From NCBI GenBank assembly GCA_951217055.1, contig OX578280.1, positions 11,286,271-11,350,270 on the forward strand: 64,000 nucleotides of DNA, read 5' to 3'. The notes under the pieces are model-generated. The model was not told where the DNA came from. It worked only from the letters and a program-made list of their open reading frames with translations, and did not search any database. The position numbers and the translations under genes were made by a program. The DNA comes from Gerris lacustris (taxonomy: Eukaryota; Arthropoda; Insecta; Hemiptera; Gerridae). This document shows, one piece after another, positions 11,183 through 24,325 of this stretch. Numbering within the stretch: the stretch's first letter is position 1; each line of letters opens with the position of its first letter.

Positions 11183-11919
11183 AGGGTCCGTAGGCAAAAC
11201 CAAGGACCCTTATATTTTCCTGCGTGAGTCTGTCCGTCCGTCCTGTCGCATGCTCTCACGGCTACACCTTTCGTCCGATCACTTTGAAATTTGGCATTTA
11301 TGTGTCTTGTACCAACCCACATATTTTAAAAATATAGCGACTTAAAAAAAATATTTTTAAAAAAAATTAGGGTAAAAAAACTTAAGGGTTAAAAATGTTT
11401 TTGTTTTTTTTCGACACCGTGAGGGGTATCATATGAAAGGGTACGTCGAGCTGATTACAAAAATATGTAATTTTTTGGTTATAACTTTGATAGGGCGAGC
11501 GTAGGCAAGTTTGAAGCGGCTGTGAAACGTGCCCCCCCCCCCCCCCTCTATCTTGCTTATGTGAAGTGAAAAAAATTTGAAATAATTCCTGAACATTCTT
11601 CGACCAAAAGTAAAGATACCGCTTTTTAGAAATTTCGAAAAAAATATTATTTTATTTTTTATTGACAAAATACGTTTTTTTTTATACTTTTTTTTAATTA
11701 TGGTCTTTTTGATGTATTTATATGGTTGTAGTCCGGTTCAGTGGCAAAAAAATACTTTATCGGAAGTTTGTTTATGTGTTTTGAGAATATCAGACCCATA
11801 AGATAGTTCAAAGTAAGCTTTTTAGCATTTTAAAAAACACTATCAATAGGGTACTACTTAAACTATACAGTGTGGCCTACGGACCCTCGCACATCTTGAC
11901 CTGTTTATTGGTTCCATGT
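11183..11919 (+). mobile_element. Family B (GTCY)n element, inserted in family A
   Basis: Starts AGGGTCCGTAGGC just after a T-run, has GTCTGTCCGTCCGTCC, a core containing AAATTTGGCAT, a C20-type tract, and near its end the inverse GCCTACGGACCCT. The last bases are CTGTTTATT. The 3' hairpin present in the 46.6-kb copy is mostly lost here. No coding capacity. The architecture fits a non-autonomous Helentron. Confidence 0.8.
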
Positions 11920-12326
11920 CTGCCTGTCGCTTAATTTTTGCGAACCAACATATATCTTAAAAACTACTCGTCCAATTATAATGAAATTTGGATGTTAAGT
12001 CATAATATTACCCCATTATTGGTCCCATATAAGTTTCAACCTTCTGCGCCCATTTGTTTCTCTTCCACATGCGCACAAACATACATTTATTTTCAGAATA
12101 TATTCAAAAGTATCTGATTTTTATGAAATTCGGATGGTTTTTATTTCAATCGTCTGCGCTCTTTAAATTTTGGTAAATTGATACTTTAATGCATTGTAAA
12201 AATCAAAACAATTTTGCCAAATTTAAAAAACGTGGGGAAATGAAATAAATTTGACATAATAGGTTGTAAAAGCAGAAAATCAATAAAGTATCGGAAACAG
12301 GGCGCGAAGCTATGTGCCACACTATT
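11920..12326 (-). mobile_element. Family A element, part 2 of a split copy
   Basis: Continues the copy interrupted at 11182: GGTTCCATGTCTGCCTGTCGC, then the core and the far end GCGAAGCTATGTGCCACAC. Confidence 0.85.
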
Positions 12327-12473
12327 TTTAAACTGAATATAAAAGGCATTTATTTATTTGGCTATCTAATAGCAACTGATAATAAATTTTATTTTAACTA
12401 ATATAGCGAATGGCCTAATTATATATTATTCATTTTTAAAATGCTATAAACTACTTGGGTATATTTAATTATT

Positions 12474-13778
12474 GGCACTTCATTAGACAGAGTTAGTCCC
12501 CTTTTAAAAAAACTTGAAGAGAGTAAAAATCTAAAGAAGGTGTACGGAATGTTCTTCTTTAGACTGTTACTCATCTTATAAAAAACAGAAGGGAGTAACA
12601 ATCCAAAGAAGGTGTAGGGAATGTTCCTCTTTAGACTGTTACTCTCCTTATAAAAAACAGAAGGGAGTAACAATCCAAAGAAGGTGTAGGGAATGTTCCT
12701 CTTTAGACTGTTATTCTCCTTATAAAAAACAGAAGGGAGTAACAATCCAAAGAAGGTGTAGGGAATGTTCCTCTTTAGACTGTTACTCTCCTTATAAAAA
12801 ACAGAAGGGAGTAACAATCTAAAGAAGGTGCACGGAATGTTCTTCTTTAGACTGTTACTCTCCTTATAAAAAAACAGAAGGGAGTAATAATCTAAAGAAA
12901 GTGCACGGAATGTTCTTCTTTAGACTGTTACTCATCTTATAAAAAACAGAAGGGAGTAACAATCTAAATAAGGTGTACGGAATGTCCTTCTTTAGACTGT
13001 TACTCTCCTTATAAAAAACAGAAGGGATTAACAATCTAAATAAGGTGTACGGAATGTCCTTCTTTAGACTGTTACTCTCCTTATAAAAAAACAGAAGGGA
13101 GTAACAATCTAAAGAAGGTCTACGGAATGTTCCTCTTTAGACTGTTACTCTCCTTATAAAAAACAGAAGGGAGTAACAATCTAAAGAAGGTGCACGGAAT
13201 GTTCTTCTTTAGACTGTTACTCTCCTTATAAAAAAACAGAAGGGAGTAATAATCTAAAGAAAGTGCACGGAATGTTCTTCTTCAGACTGTTACTCTCCTT
13301 ATAAAAAAACAGAAGGGAGTAACAATCTAAAGAAAGTGCACGGAATGTTCTTCTTTAGACTGTTACTCTCCTTATAAAAAAACAGAAGGGAGTAATAATC
13401 TAAAGAAAGTGCACGGAATGTTCTTCTTCAGACTGTTACTCTCCTTATAAAAAACAGAAGGGAGTAACAATCCAAAGAAGGTGTAGGGAATGTTCTTCTT
13501 TAGACTGTTACTCTCCTTATAAAAAACAGAAGGGAGTAGCAATCTAAAGAAGATGTACATAATGATCTTCATTATACTGTTACTCCTCATATATAAACAG
13601 AAGTGTGATATTCCTTTGTCCCAAAGTACATTTGACTAAACATCACCTTGCCTGAATAGTTATTAAGATAAAGGAATGTATAAGTATTATTATAATCTAT
13701 ATATATACAACATCTTTTTATATATTATCTATTTATAAAAAACCATACGGGAGAGCATCAGTCTGAAGATGCACCCAA
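12474..13778 (-). mobile_element. Family E element with amplified internal hairpin (about 15 units)
   Basis: Diverged terminal repeats lie at 12474 (GGCACTTCATTAGACAG) and about 13748-13778 (CGGGAGAGCATCAGTCTGAA). Flanks TAATTATT and CAACTATT match at 6 of 8 positions. Between them a 72-73-bp unit is repeated about 15 times. Each unit is a near-palindrome pairing TTCTTTAGACTGTTACTC with GAGTAACAATCTAAAGAA. Units differ by single bases and by 5 or 6 As. Long minus-strand frames at 12419-12817 and 13372-13590 are translations of the unit. Confidence 0.85.
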
Positions 13779-14372
13779 CTATTCTGATTATGGTACTGAA
13801 TTTTTCACGTTCTCTTAATTTAATTCCCCCCCCCCTCTTTCTTTTATAAAGGTCAATGATGTGCATGAGTATAAAGTGTTGAATGCACAGTACAGTGGAA
13901 GGGGGTAGCGCTGATTGTGATACGTGATACTGATGTGACGATCGTTATCTGTAAATCTGAATTTAGACAGAATCTACTCCAGCACGGTCGAATTCAGTCT
14001 GTGCCTACTCCATAGTAAGGTCCCATTAACCGGCATAAATTAATTCAGCAGGAGATAACGTTGCGCCTCAGGGAGTTCGTTGCTCAAACATTTCACGAGT
14101 TTACTCTGAGGTGATAACTTAAGCGGGGGGGGGGGGGGGGGGGGAACCATCACAAAAGCGGCGATAAAATAGATTGGACGAGGGGACAAGTTCTTTGTTA
14201 CAGAAAAAGTACTTGCTTCAAACATTCGCTGAAAACAGAGGTGGTAAAGAGAATTGCTTGGATTTTATTAAGCTTGGCTTTTATCGAGTCAGTATAGAGC
14301 AAGTGACATTAGTTCGGGACCCCTTTGGACACGCGCCATGAAGTCCCAGTTCCTCCTATAGATTGGTCTTTT
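13779..14372. other. No gene; homopolymer C and G runs
   Basis: Contains a C-run near 13826 and a G-run of about 20 at 14125-14144. No recognised repeat family or coding frame. The last 8 bases (14365-14372) are the left target duplication of the next element. Confidence 0.5.
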
Positions 14373-14608
14373 GGTACTTCTTTAGATTGTTACTCCCCTA
14401 TGTTGTTTGTAGAATATAAATGACTTTGACTAAATACCTATAAAGAAAAAGGGATGTTTAGTCCAATGTACTTTTGGAAAAAGGAATATCACACTTCTGT
14501 TTGTATAAGGGGAGTAACAGTCTAAAGAAGAACATCCCGTACACCTTCTTTAGATTGTTACTCCCCTCTGTTATTTTTATAAGGGGAGTAACAATCTAAA
14601 GAAGTGCC
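14373..14608 (+). mobile_element. Family E element with perfect 8-bp target duplication
   Basis: Bounded by GGTACTTCTTTAGATTG and CAATCTAAAGAAGTGCC. The flanking 8-mer GGTCTTTT occurs exactly at 14365-14372 and 14609-14616. The duplication length fits the hAT, Merlin or P superfamilies. The GG terminal bases are unlike typical hAT ends and closer to Merlin, but without a transposase the superfamily stays open. Confidence 0.9.
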
Positions 14609-14908
14609 GGTCTTTTTTGGTGAACTTCTTCTCCATATCGAATCGAACTTATATTCTATTGTATACATGCAAAATTCTCATCAATCTTTTCCAAGTGTCA
14701 AAGCCTGATGTCGCTCAAAGCAGATATTAGAATAATTTTGAGTTATTTTGTCATTTTATTATCTTGATCTTTATTTTTTCTAACCATGCCAACTCCATTA
14801 GGAAAAGAGGGGGGTCCTTAAATACGTGGCACGAACAATGAGTTATTTTAAGAGGAATATTCTTAAATTAACTCTTATTTACACCTGAAGTTTTCGGTGT
14901 TTCGCACT

Positions 14909-15484
14909 AGTCCCCAGGCCACCATAAGAAGTGAGTCGCGGATTGATAAAGTTTTCTTACCTTATGGAATCGCTTATTTATGCCGTGTCCACCGATGAAT
15001 TGGGTATATGGCAACTGGGCGCTGGGCCATTTCTTTTTTTTTTTGACATGCCAAACATGCCCTTCTGCGGGAACATTGAAAAGAGATAGATAAAATTTTG
15101 ATTTTCACAGGATCGTTTAATTAAATTATTTAAAAAACAGTGGTAAAGGTGACCACCGATACGAGTGGGCCGTTTTCTTTTCAACGTCCCCGCAGAGCGA
15201 CATGTTTGGGGCGGTGGACACCCCAAACGGCCCACTCTTATCGGTGGCCACACCACTGTTTTTTGAATAATTTAATTAAACGATCCTGTGAAAATCAAAA
15301 CTTTATCTATCTCTTTTCAATGTTCCCGCAGAAGGGCATGTTTGGCATGTCAACAAAAAAGAAATGGCCCAGCACCGAGTTGCCATATACCCAATTCATC
15401 GGTGGACACGGCATAAATAAGTGATTCCATAAATAAGAAAACTTTATCAATCAGCGACTCACTTCTTATGGTGGCCTGGGGACT
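14909..15484. mobile_element. Family O palindromic fold-back element
   Basis: The whole 576-bp segment is an imperfect palindrome centred near 15197, with arms of about 280 bp starting AGTCCCCAGGCCACCATAAG. It contains no transposase. The frames at 14978-15256 (minus) and 15140-15424 (plus) are the two arms translated and nearly match each other. No clear target duplication was found. Confidence 0.9.
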
Positions 15485-17058
<1,574 letters not shown>

Positions 17059-17885
17059 GGATCTTCTTCAGATTGTTACTCCCCTTCCATTTTCATTGAA
17101 AAAATATAAATGACTAACTAAATAACTATTACGATAAAGGGATGTTTAGTCCAATCTAGTTTGGGACAAAGGAATATGACACTTCTGTTTTATTTATAAG
17201 GAGAGTAACAGTTTAAAGAAGAACAATCTGTACACCTTCTTTAGATTGTTACTCCCCTCTGTTTCATTTAAAAGAGGAGTAACAGTCTAAAGAAGAACAT
17301 TCCGTACACCTTCTTTAGCTTGTTACTACCCTCTGTTTCTTTTAAAAGAGGAGTAACAGTCTAAAGAAGAACAATCTGTACACCTTCTTTAGCTTGTTAC
17401 TACCCTCTGTTTCTTTTAAAAGAGGAGTAACAGTCTAAAGAAGAACATTCCGTGCACCTTCTTTAGCTTGTTACTACCCTCTGTTTCTTTTAAAAGAGGA
17501 GTAACAGTCTAAAGAAGAACATTCCGTACACCTTCTTTAGCTTGTTACTACCCTCTGTTTCTTTTAAAAGAGGAGTAACAGTCTAAAGAAGAACAATCTG
17601 TACACCTTCTTTAGCTTGTTACTACCCTCTGTTTCTTTTAAAAGAGGAGTAACAGTCTAAAGAAGAACATTCCGTGCACCTTCTTTAGCTTGTTACTACC
17701 CTCTGTTTCTTTTAAAAGAGGAGTAACAGTCTAAAGAAGAACATTCCGTACACCTTCTTTAGCTTGTTACTCCCCTCTGTTTCTTTTAAAAGAGGAGTAA
17801 CAGTCTAAAGAAGAACATTCTGTACACATTCTTTAGCTTGTTACTCCCCTGTTTATTTTATAAGGGGAGTAACAGTCTGAAGGCC
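17059..17885 (+). mobile_element. Family E element with amplified internal hairpin (about 9 units)
   Basis: Begins GGATCTTCTTCAGATTGTTA, has the conserved body ending GACACTTCTGTTTTAT, then about nine 74-bp units pairing GAGTAACAGTCTAAAGAAGA with CTTCTTTAGCTTGTTACT. Two unit subtypes (ACAATCTGTACACC and ACATTCCGTRCACC) alternate in a higher-order pattern. It ends near AAGGGGAGTAACAGTCTGAA and abuts a family C fragment. Confidence 0.85.
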
Positions 17886-18013
17886 TCTGCACAGACAACA
17901 GACAGACATTTTTTAAAACCCGCTTTTTTGCACTCAGGGGACCTCAAAACGTGTATATCCATCAAAATCGAATTTTCACGCCATCACAGTACTTTCTTTT
18001 TATATGAGAAAGT
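17886..18013 (-). mobile_element. Family C fragment
   Basis: Contains GACAGACATTTTTTAAAA, CTCAGGGGACCTCAAAACGT and the hairpin-forming TACTTTCTTTTTATATGAGA. It is followed at once by the start of a fuller C copy in the same orientation. Confidence 0.8.
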
Positions 18014-18457
18014 AAAAACGGTCCGAGACAACTCGAACTTTCTCATATTGTTGAAACTGTATATAAAGTCCATAATATCTCATTTTATTGGTTTAAAAAA
18101 AAAAAGAAAAAAAAAGTGGTTTGTTTACTTTTTGTTTTCGATTTTCAACAAAAATCATTATATATTTTCATCAATATCTATAGATTTGTCCCAGAAAAAC
18201 GGCTTATATCGTTAGATTCGTATAAATGGAATACATTTTAGAATTCTTTAATCAAAATCGTCAAAAACGTTTTCCAACGAGTTGAACATGTACGCCAAAT
18301 TTCGTCAAAATCCGCCCAGTAGTTTAGGCGAGCGTCTGCACACAGGCGACAGACAAACATTTTTTAAAATCCACTTTTTTGGACTCAGGGGACCTTAAAA
18401 TTTCAAAATCTAATTTTCGCGTTATCACAATAATTTCTCTTTATATGTGAAAGTGAA
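18014..18457 (-). mobile_element. Family C (GTCY)n element
   Basis: From GGTCCGAGACAACTCGAACT through a CGCCAAATTTCGTCAAAATC core, GGCGACAGACAAACATTTTT and ending near TTTCTCTTTATATGTGAAAG. Diverged from the 31-32 kb copies and lacks their tRNA-like segment. A poly-A stretch interrupts it near 18088-18116. Confidence 0.75.
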
Positions 18458-20227
18458 AATGGTCTTTAACCTGCAATAGTTATGTGTTAATAATAAATAA
18501 TAATATATATTATTATCTTAAAACTTTCCTAACTCCCTGTCACACGTATTTAATCTTTTCGACTTTCTTCGGCCCTACGAAGCGCGGTAGGGCAAGGCAC
18601 TACAGCTGAAGACTGGATTACAGACCTCCTACAGCTGTCTAACTCCCTGTTATACTTTTCTGAGTTTTTAAGCTAAAAGTAATGTAACGTTTTTGACTTA
18701 TGTTCCATAGCCTAAACATGAAAATGTCAAAAACAAATTAAATTAAATAGAATCACGTCTCCAGCATTAACCCTGTAAGCAGGTGATTTTCTGAAAGGTT
18801 AATTGACGTTTTTAAGGCAATCGTTTAAACGACTGTGGAGCCAAACACCAATAAATAAGGAAGGAAAGAGGTAGTTGAGAATTATCAATATCAATTGATA
18901 AGAGCTAGAGAGCGCCGTTAGTTAGTTCGGCCCACTCATTGTCCTTACATTGTCATTTGAAGGTAGTAAAAAGATTGGTTTTATCTCGTCGGGAAGACAA
19001 CGGGAAAAACGTTTGTCGATAATTGGTGTGTTCTTCTTCATCGACGGGTAGCGGGCCTGAGAGTGGACTCAGACTAGATAATAACGGAGACTCCTTTATG
19101 CTTAATAACGGGTAAAAACAGTGTGACGCCGTGCAACCCTGGGCAGAACCACGTCGAGAGCAAAAGTAAAGTTTCAACTCAAGCCGACCTCGTCCAGGAT
19201 AAAGAAAGAAGAATTAAACAGTCAGTGACCTCACGAGGTCTTAAGGGAACTCTGGATTAACCGAGTCTAAGGAAGTAAACTCCTGGATAAACCGTAATAA
19301 ACAGAAAGGAAATGACGCTATAAGCAAGTAAATAAGTAATGAGAGGTTATCAGAAAAAAACAACTCGACAAACGACCAGTCAGTAACCTGCTGAGAAATT
19401 TTTTAAAAAAAAAAACCTTGAGGATGGATGATTAAAATAATCACATTAATCATGCGAAAATATTCTTAACCGCAATCCTCATTAACTTTTTCCTTAATCC
19501 TCAACCAATATCACGCATCCTCTTGCAAAACTAACGGGGCGCGGTCGTAAAAAAAAACAAAAAAAAAACAGGAATTGACATTATCCAAGAACCAGAATGA
19601 ATATGGTGTAATGAAAAGTAATACTATATCCCTCATCAATTTATTTTTAATAACTTCGATATGAAAAAAAACAAAAAAAAACGAGATTAATATTAATTAT
19701 TCTAACGGGTTTTACGAGCTTTATTTTTCTTTCTTCAAAAGTAACAGTTGATATAGCTAACTTTCTTCAAATTAAAAATAATAATATCAAGAAAAAAAAA
19801 AAAAAAAAAAAAAATGGACAAATTTTTTGAGACTTCTAATTATTCAAACTTTCACTGTAGGTAGGTCTAAAGTAAAATGGTTCAAAGAGTTAATTTTTGT
19901 TCAGATTTAGAAGTACTTAATGGGGAGACTGAATCACTTGTTCGAAACCTAGCAATTAGGCTACCTATTTAGGACATGTTTACTAGCCCTTTGTCAGACC
20001 TAAGTAAATAAAAAAACTTTGTTCTAAAGCTATGGATACATACATAGCAACTTCAAAAAAAAAATAGTAGCAAGAAAATAATTATAATAATAATCCGTAG
20101 GCGGACGCTACCCGCATCATTTCATTTATCAACTCTGTCTTCCTTTTCTATATTTTCATTGTTATGCTGTTGACTTAACCATATTTCATTATGTTTAAAA
20201 TTCTTAGTACTTGTTGTTTGTGTTTTG
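18458..20227. other. No gene; one family K repeat copy
   Basis: About 18530-18735 is a minus-strand copy of the K repeat found at 58.7 kb, with CTTTCTTCGGCCCTACGAAG and CATGAAAATGTCAAAAA. The rest is unique-looking or A-rich, with a run of about 25 As near 19792-19814. The 74-codon minus frame at 18953-19177 has no recognised features. Confidence 0.5.
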
Positions 20228-20799
20228 GTTCCGAGCTTACCGAAGGTAACGGGAGCTATGTGATCGTTCTGCGAACAACGAATAATATGTTTGATGTCTC
20301 CGCTTTCAAAAATTCCAAGACAGAAATCCGTTTTAGTCGTCAGAGGACATTTTTTTGCTCTGTCTGTCTGTTTGTCGCTCAATTTTTGTAAAACAGCATA
20401 TCTTAAATACTTACTACCCGTCCGATTTTATTGAAATTTAGATGGTAGGTCATAATTAGCTCACTGTTGATCCCATATATGTTTTAACCTTCTGCGCCCA
20501 TTTGTTTCTCTTCTACATGCGCATTTATATCTTCAAAAGTTCTTATCTGATTTTTATGAAAATTGGATGGTTTGTCGAGAGTAGTCCCCAGATAGACCCA
20601 GATTAATTTAAACTGCCTGCGTTCATTAAAATTGGCTAAATTGATACTTTAATTCATGTAAAAATCAATGAAATTGTGACGTATTTTAAAAGGGGCAAAA
20701 TTAAATAAATGAGACGATCATAGGTTGTAAAAGCATAAAACCATTTTAGTATACGAAATTGGAAGCGAGGAAGCTATGTACCCACTACATGGCAGACTA
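20228..20799 (-). mobile_element. Family A (GTCY)n element
   Basis: On the plus strand as printed it runs GTTCCGAGCTTACCGAAGGT, then CTGTCTGTCTGTTTGTCGC, the core ATTGAAATTTAGATGG, and ends GAAGCTATGTACCCACTAC. The internal frames on both strands are translations of the repeat. The GTCY-sense of this copy follows the printed strand. I mark it minus to match the other A copies that begin with GCTTCCGAG on the printed strand. Confidence 0.8.
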
Positions 20800-20937
20800 T
20801 TTTACTTTCTTTACGTACGCCTTGCTGGTAGTAAAGATGGCTGAAACACAGATAAAGTGCTAATAATTGAGATGGGTAAAACACAATCAAGGAAGATATA
20901 AATATAGTAGTAGAAGATATATAATATAAGGTTAGAT

Positions 20938-21516
20938 AATAGTACATTACGCGTCGAGTGCGGAAAGTAGCATTTTGCATGCGAGTGTGGAGTTTGCACC
21001 CGAGCGATAGCGAGGGTGGTAAAACCACACGAGCAATGCAAAATGCCGTTTTCGCACGAGTTGCGTACCGTACTTTATCTACGATTGTTAGATTTAAATA
21101 ATAAATACAGAAACAAATAAACTTGCTGTATGTAAGTTCGTATCTCTCTCTTGATAAAGATGGCATTAATTCATTAGTTGTATTTTTTGCCGAATTAATT
21201 ATTTCTGGAGGATTATTATATTCTCCACATTTTTGTCTAAGTCACTTGATTCACTCATTGTTTTTCACTAAAAACTCGATATAAACAGTTACTTTAATAA
21301 AAGAACACCAAATTAGTTTTGTTAAATGTAAACAAACTCACTAATCGTGCGTAAAGCTGAAGAATTCCTCTTCTTTACCGCACTAGTGCGGTAAAGAAGA
21401 GGAATTATTAAGAACTATGAGACGCGCGCATGCGCATTGATTACAAGTACGTAAATAATCACTTTCTACGCATCTAAACAAAGATATAATGTTTATATTT
21501 CGTATCAATCGTAGAT
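20938..21516 (-). mobile_element. F cassette, long form, with recombinase-like start
   Basis: On the minus strand it starts ATCTACGATTGATACG and ends GCGTAATGTACTATT. It has the internal palindrome at about 21357-21413 and a coding segment whose clear phrase is MPSLSRERYELTYSKF (second half of the segment, near 21110-21160). A frame error separates this from the upstream acidic part. The right-end hairpin (near 20970-21040) has GCATTTTGCAT/ATGCAAAATGC arms. Its ATCT start is joined directly to the GCTATT end of a G cassette. Confidence 0.8.
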
Positions 21517-22193
21517 AATAGCTATTTATGCACCTAGAGAATAAAGTAAGCCATAATTTCCTGAGCGAAAAAATTGGTTTTTGAGGCGAAGCTGAAGGAA
21601 CCATGGTTTCTAAATCCCGAGGCGAAGCCGAGGGAATCAGAGTTTTTGATTCCCGAGGTGCAGCCGAGGGAATAACGCTAATTAGCTTCCGAGGCGCAGC
21701 CGAGGGAGATAATTATCGCGATTGAAATATTGCGGCACTTTACTCACGAGGTACATACAATATTTTATTTCCAGTAGGAAGAAAATACACATTTTCATCC
21801 ATGGCCATGGCACTGTTTTACTTTATTATTTTTTATAAATAACAATAATTATTAGCACTTTTAATAGCAGATATAAGAGATTTAATATTAAAAACAAATA
21901 AGAATTGGAATTAAACTCAAATAAAAGGTTATTTAGATGCAGGTTATAAACAATGAAAAACAAGGTCGAAAAGCAGTGTCGCCAACCTGATTTCAACAAC
22001 TTCATTACATTAGCCATTCCTTTTCTACTATTTATAAAATAATTAAGTTGGCAGTACTTACTTTTTCACCCTACTTTACTTTTTTACCCTACTTTTACTT
22101 TGTCTCTCTACTTTTTGAGTTCAGGGAAGAAAAGACCTGCTTTAGTCCTTCTAAACTAATCCAAAATCATAACTTTTTCTCCCTACTGGAGAT
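21517..22193 (-). mobile_element. G cassette
   Basis: On the minus strand it begins ATCTCCAGTAGGGAGAAAAA, preceded by GCTATT, and ends ...AAATAGCTATT. Near its right end are four short hairpins of the form CCCGAGGCGAAGCCGAGGGA (21618-21715). No open frame was recognised, so it may be mobilised by an enzyme supplied elsewhere. Confidence 0.7.
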
Positions 22194-23295
<1,102 letters not shown>

Positions 23296-24325
23296 CGTAG
23301 ACGCCGTTTGGGACCCTAAAAAGTGATAACATTAACCGATTGCTAATAATAAGCAAAAGGTACCACAGGAGGAAGTAAAACTCAAAACAAAACTAAATGA
23401 TAAACAAGACTGTGTGTTTATTACGTGTATTAGTGATTTGATGACACATTAGAAGAAAAAAAACCATTTGAATTGCAGTATACATAATTTTACATAAATT
23501 TTATTTTAGAATCAAATCTATCCATCAGTGCCGGAACTAGCCGTGTGCATGGGGTCGGCCGCACACGGGCCTCGGGGTAAGGGGGGCCTCACTTCCGCTC
23601 GGCCAGTTATAAAAAAAATAAATAAATAAAGAATAATTTTATTAAAAAACTGTTCATGTTTTATATTATTATGCATATGTTTCATCAAAATGTAACTATC
23701 TTTAGTAAGTTTTTAAATTAATTATAAATGTTTAACTTGTAAAATATGCCTACTCAGGGGCCACCTAACACGATCCAACTCAATATCTCTGGAATCTACT
23801 GCAGGAAGAAAGACGCGGTTTACTGGGTTCTATGTTAACTTAAAATGCTCTTACAGAAAAAATGCTAAGCACTTTGAACGCTAAAATGCTCTGCAGCAGT
23901 ACTTAAAATATGAAAAAGTTAATAGAAGACATATTTTTAAGGCTAAAGTTAGAGTCTATGGCTTAAAATAAGAACTTTCTACTTTTGGCATTTTTTCTCC
24001 AAGAATTAAGAGTCTCTACCAAGGTGTTGACACGTGCGTATCGGCTCTCTCTTTTCCTTCTATTTTACTATAGTTAAAATCATTCGTTTGTTTTCGTTTT
24101 TTGACCAGAGTGTTCCTTTTAGTTTTTTCTGTATATATCTTAATTTATTTTACCGGTGAGTGTTTTCTTTTCTTTTAATTATCCAGTTTTTTTTTGTTAA
24201 GTTAAGAATAAATTAATAAGATTAGGCTGGCTGGTCGAGGTGCACCAGGCAGGCCAAATCTTATCAGACGACCTTTTAAAGGTAAACAAGCTAGTATTAA
24301 TAACAATAGAGACTATATTTATATT

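Noticed and set aside
12419..13590. 132- and 72-codon minus-strand frames with a repeated LLLPSVFYKE phrase
   Set aside because: They are the hairpin unit of a family E array read through.
14978..15424. Opposite-strand frames sharing nearly the same peptide
   Set aside because: They are the two arms of one palindromic element.
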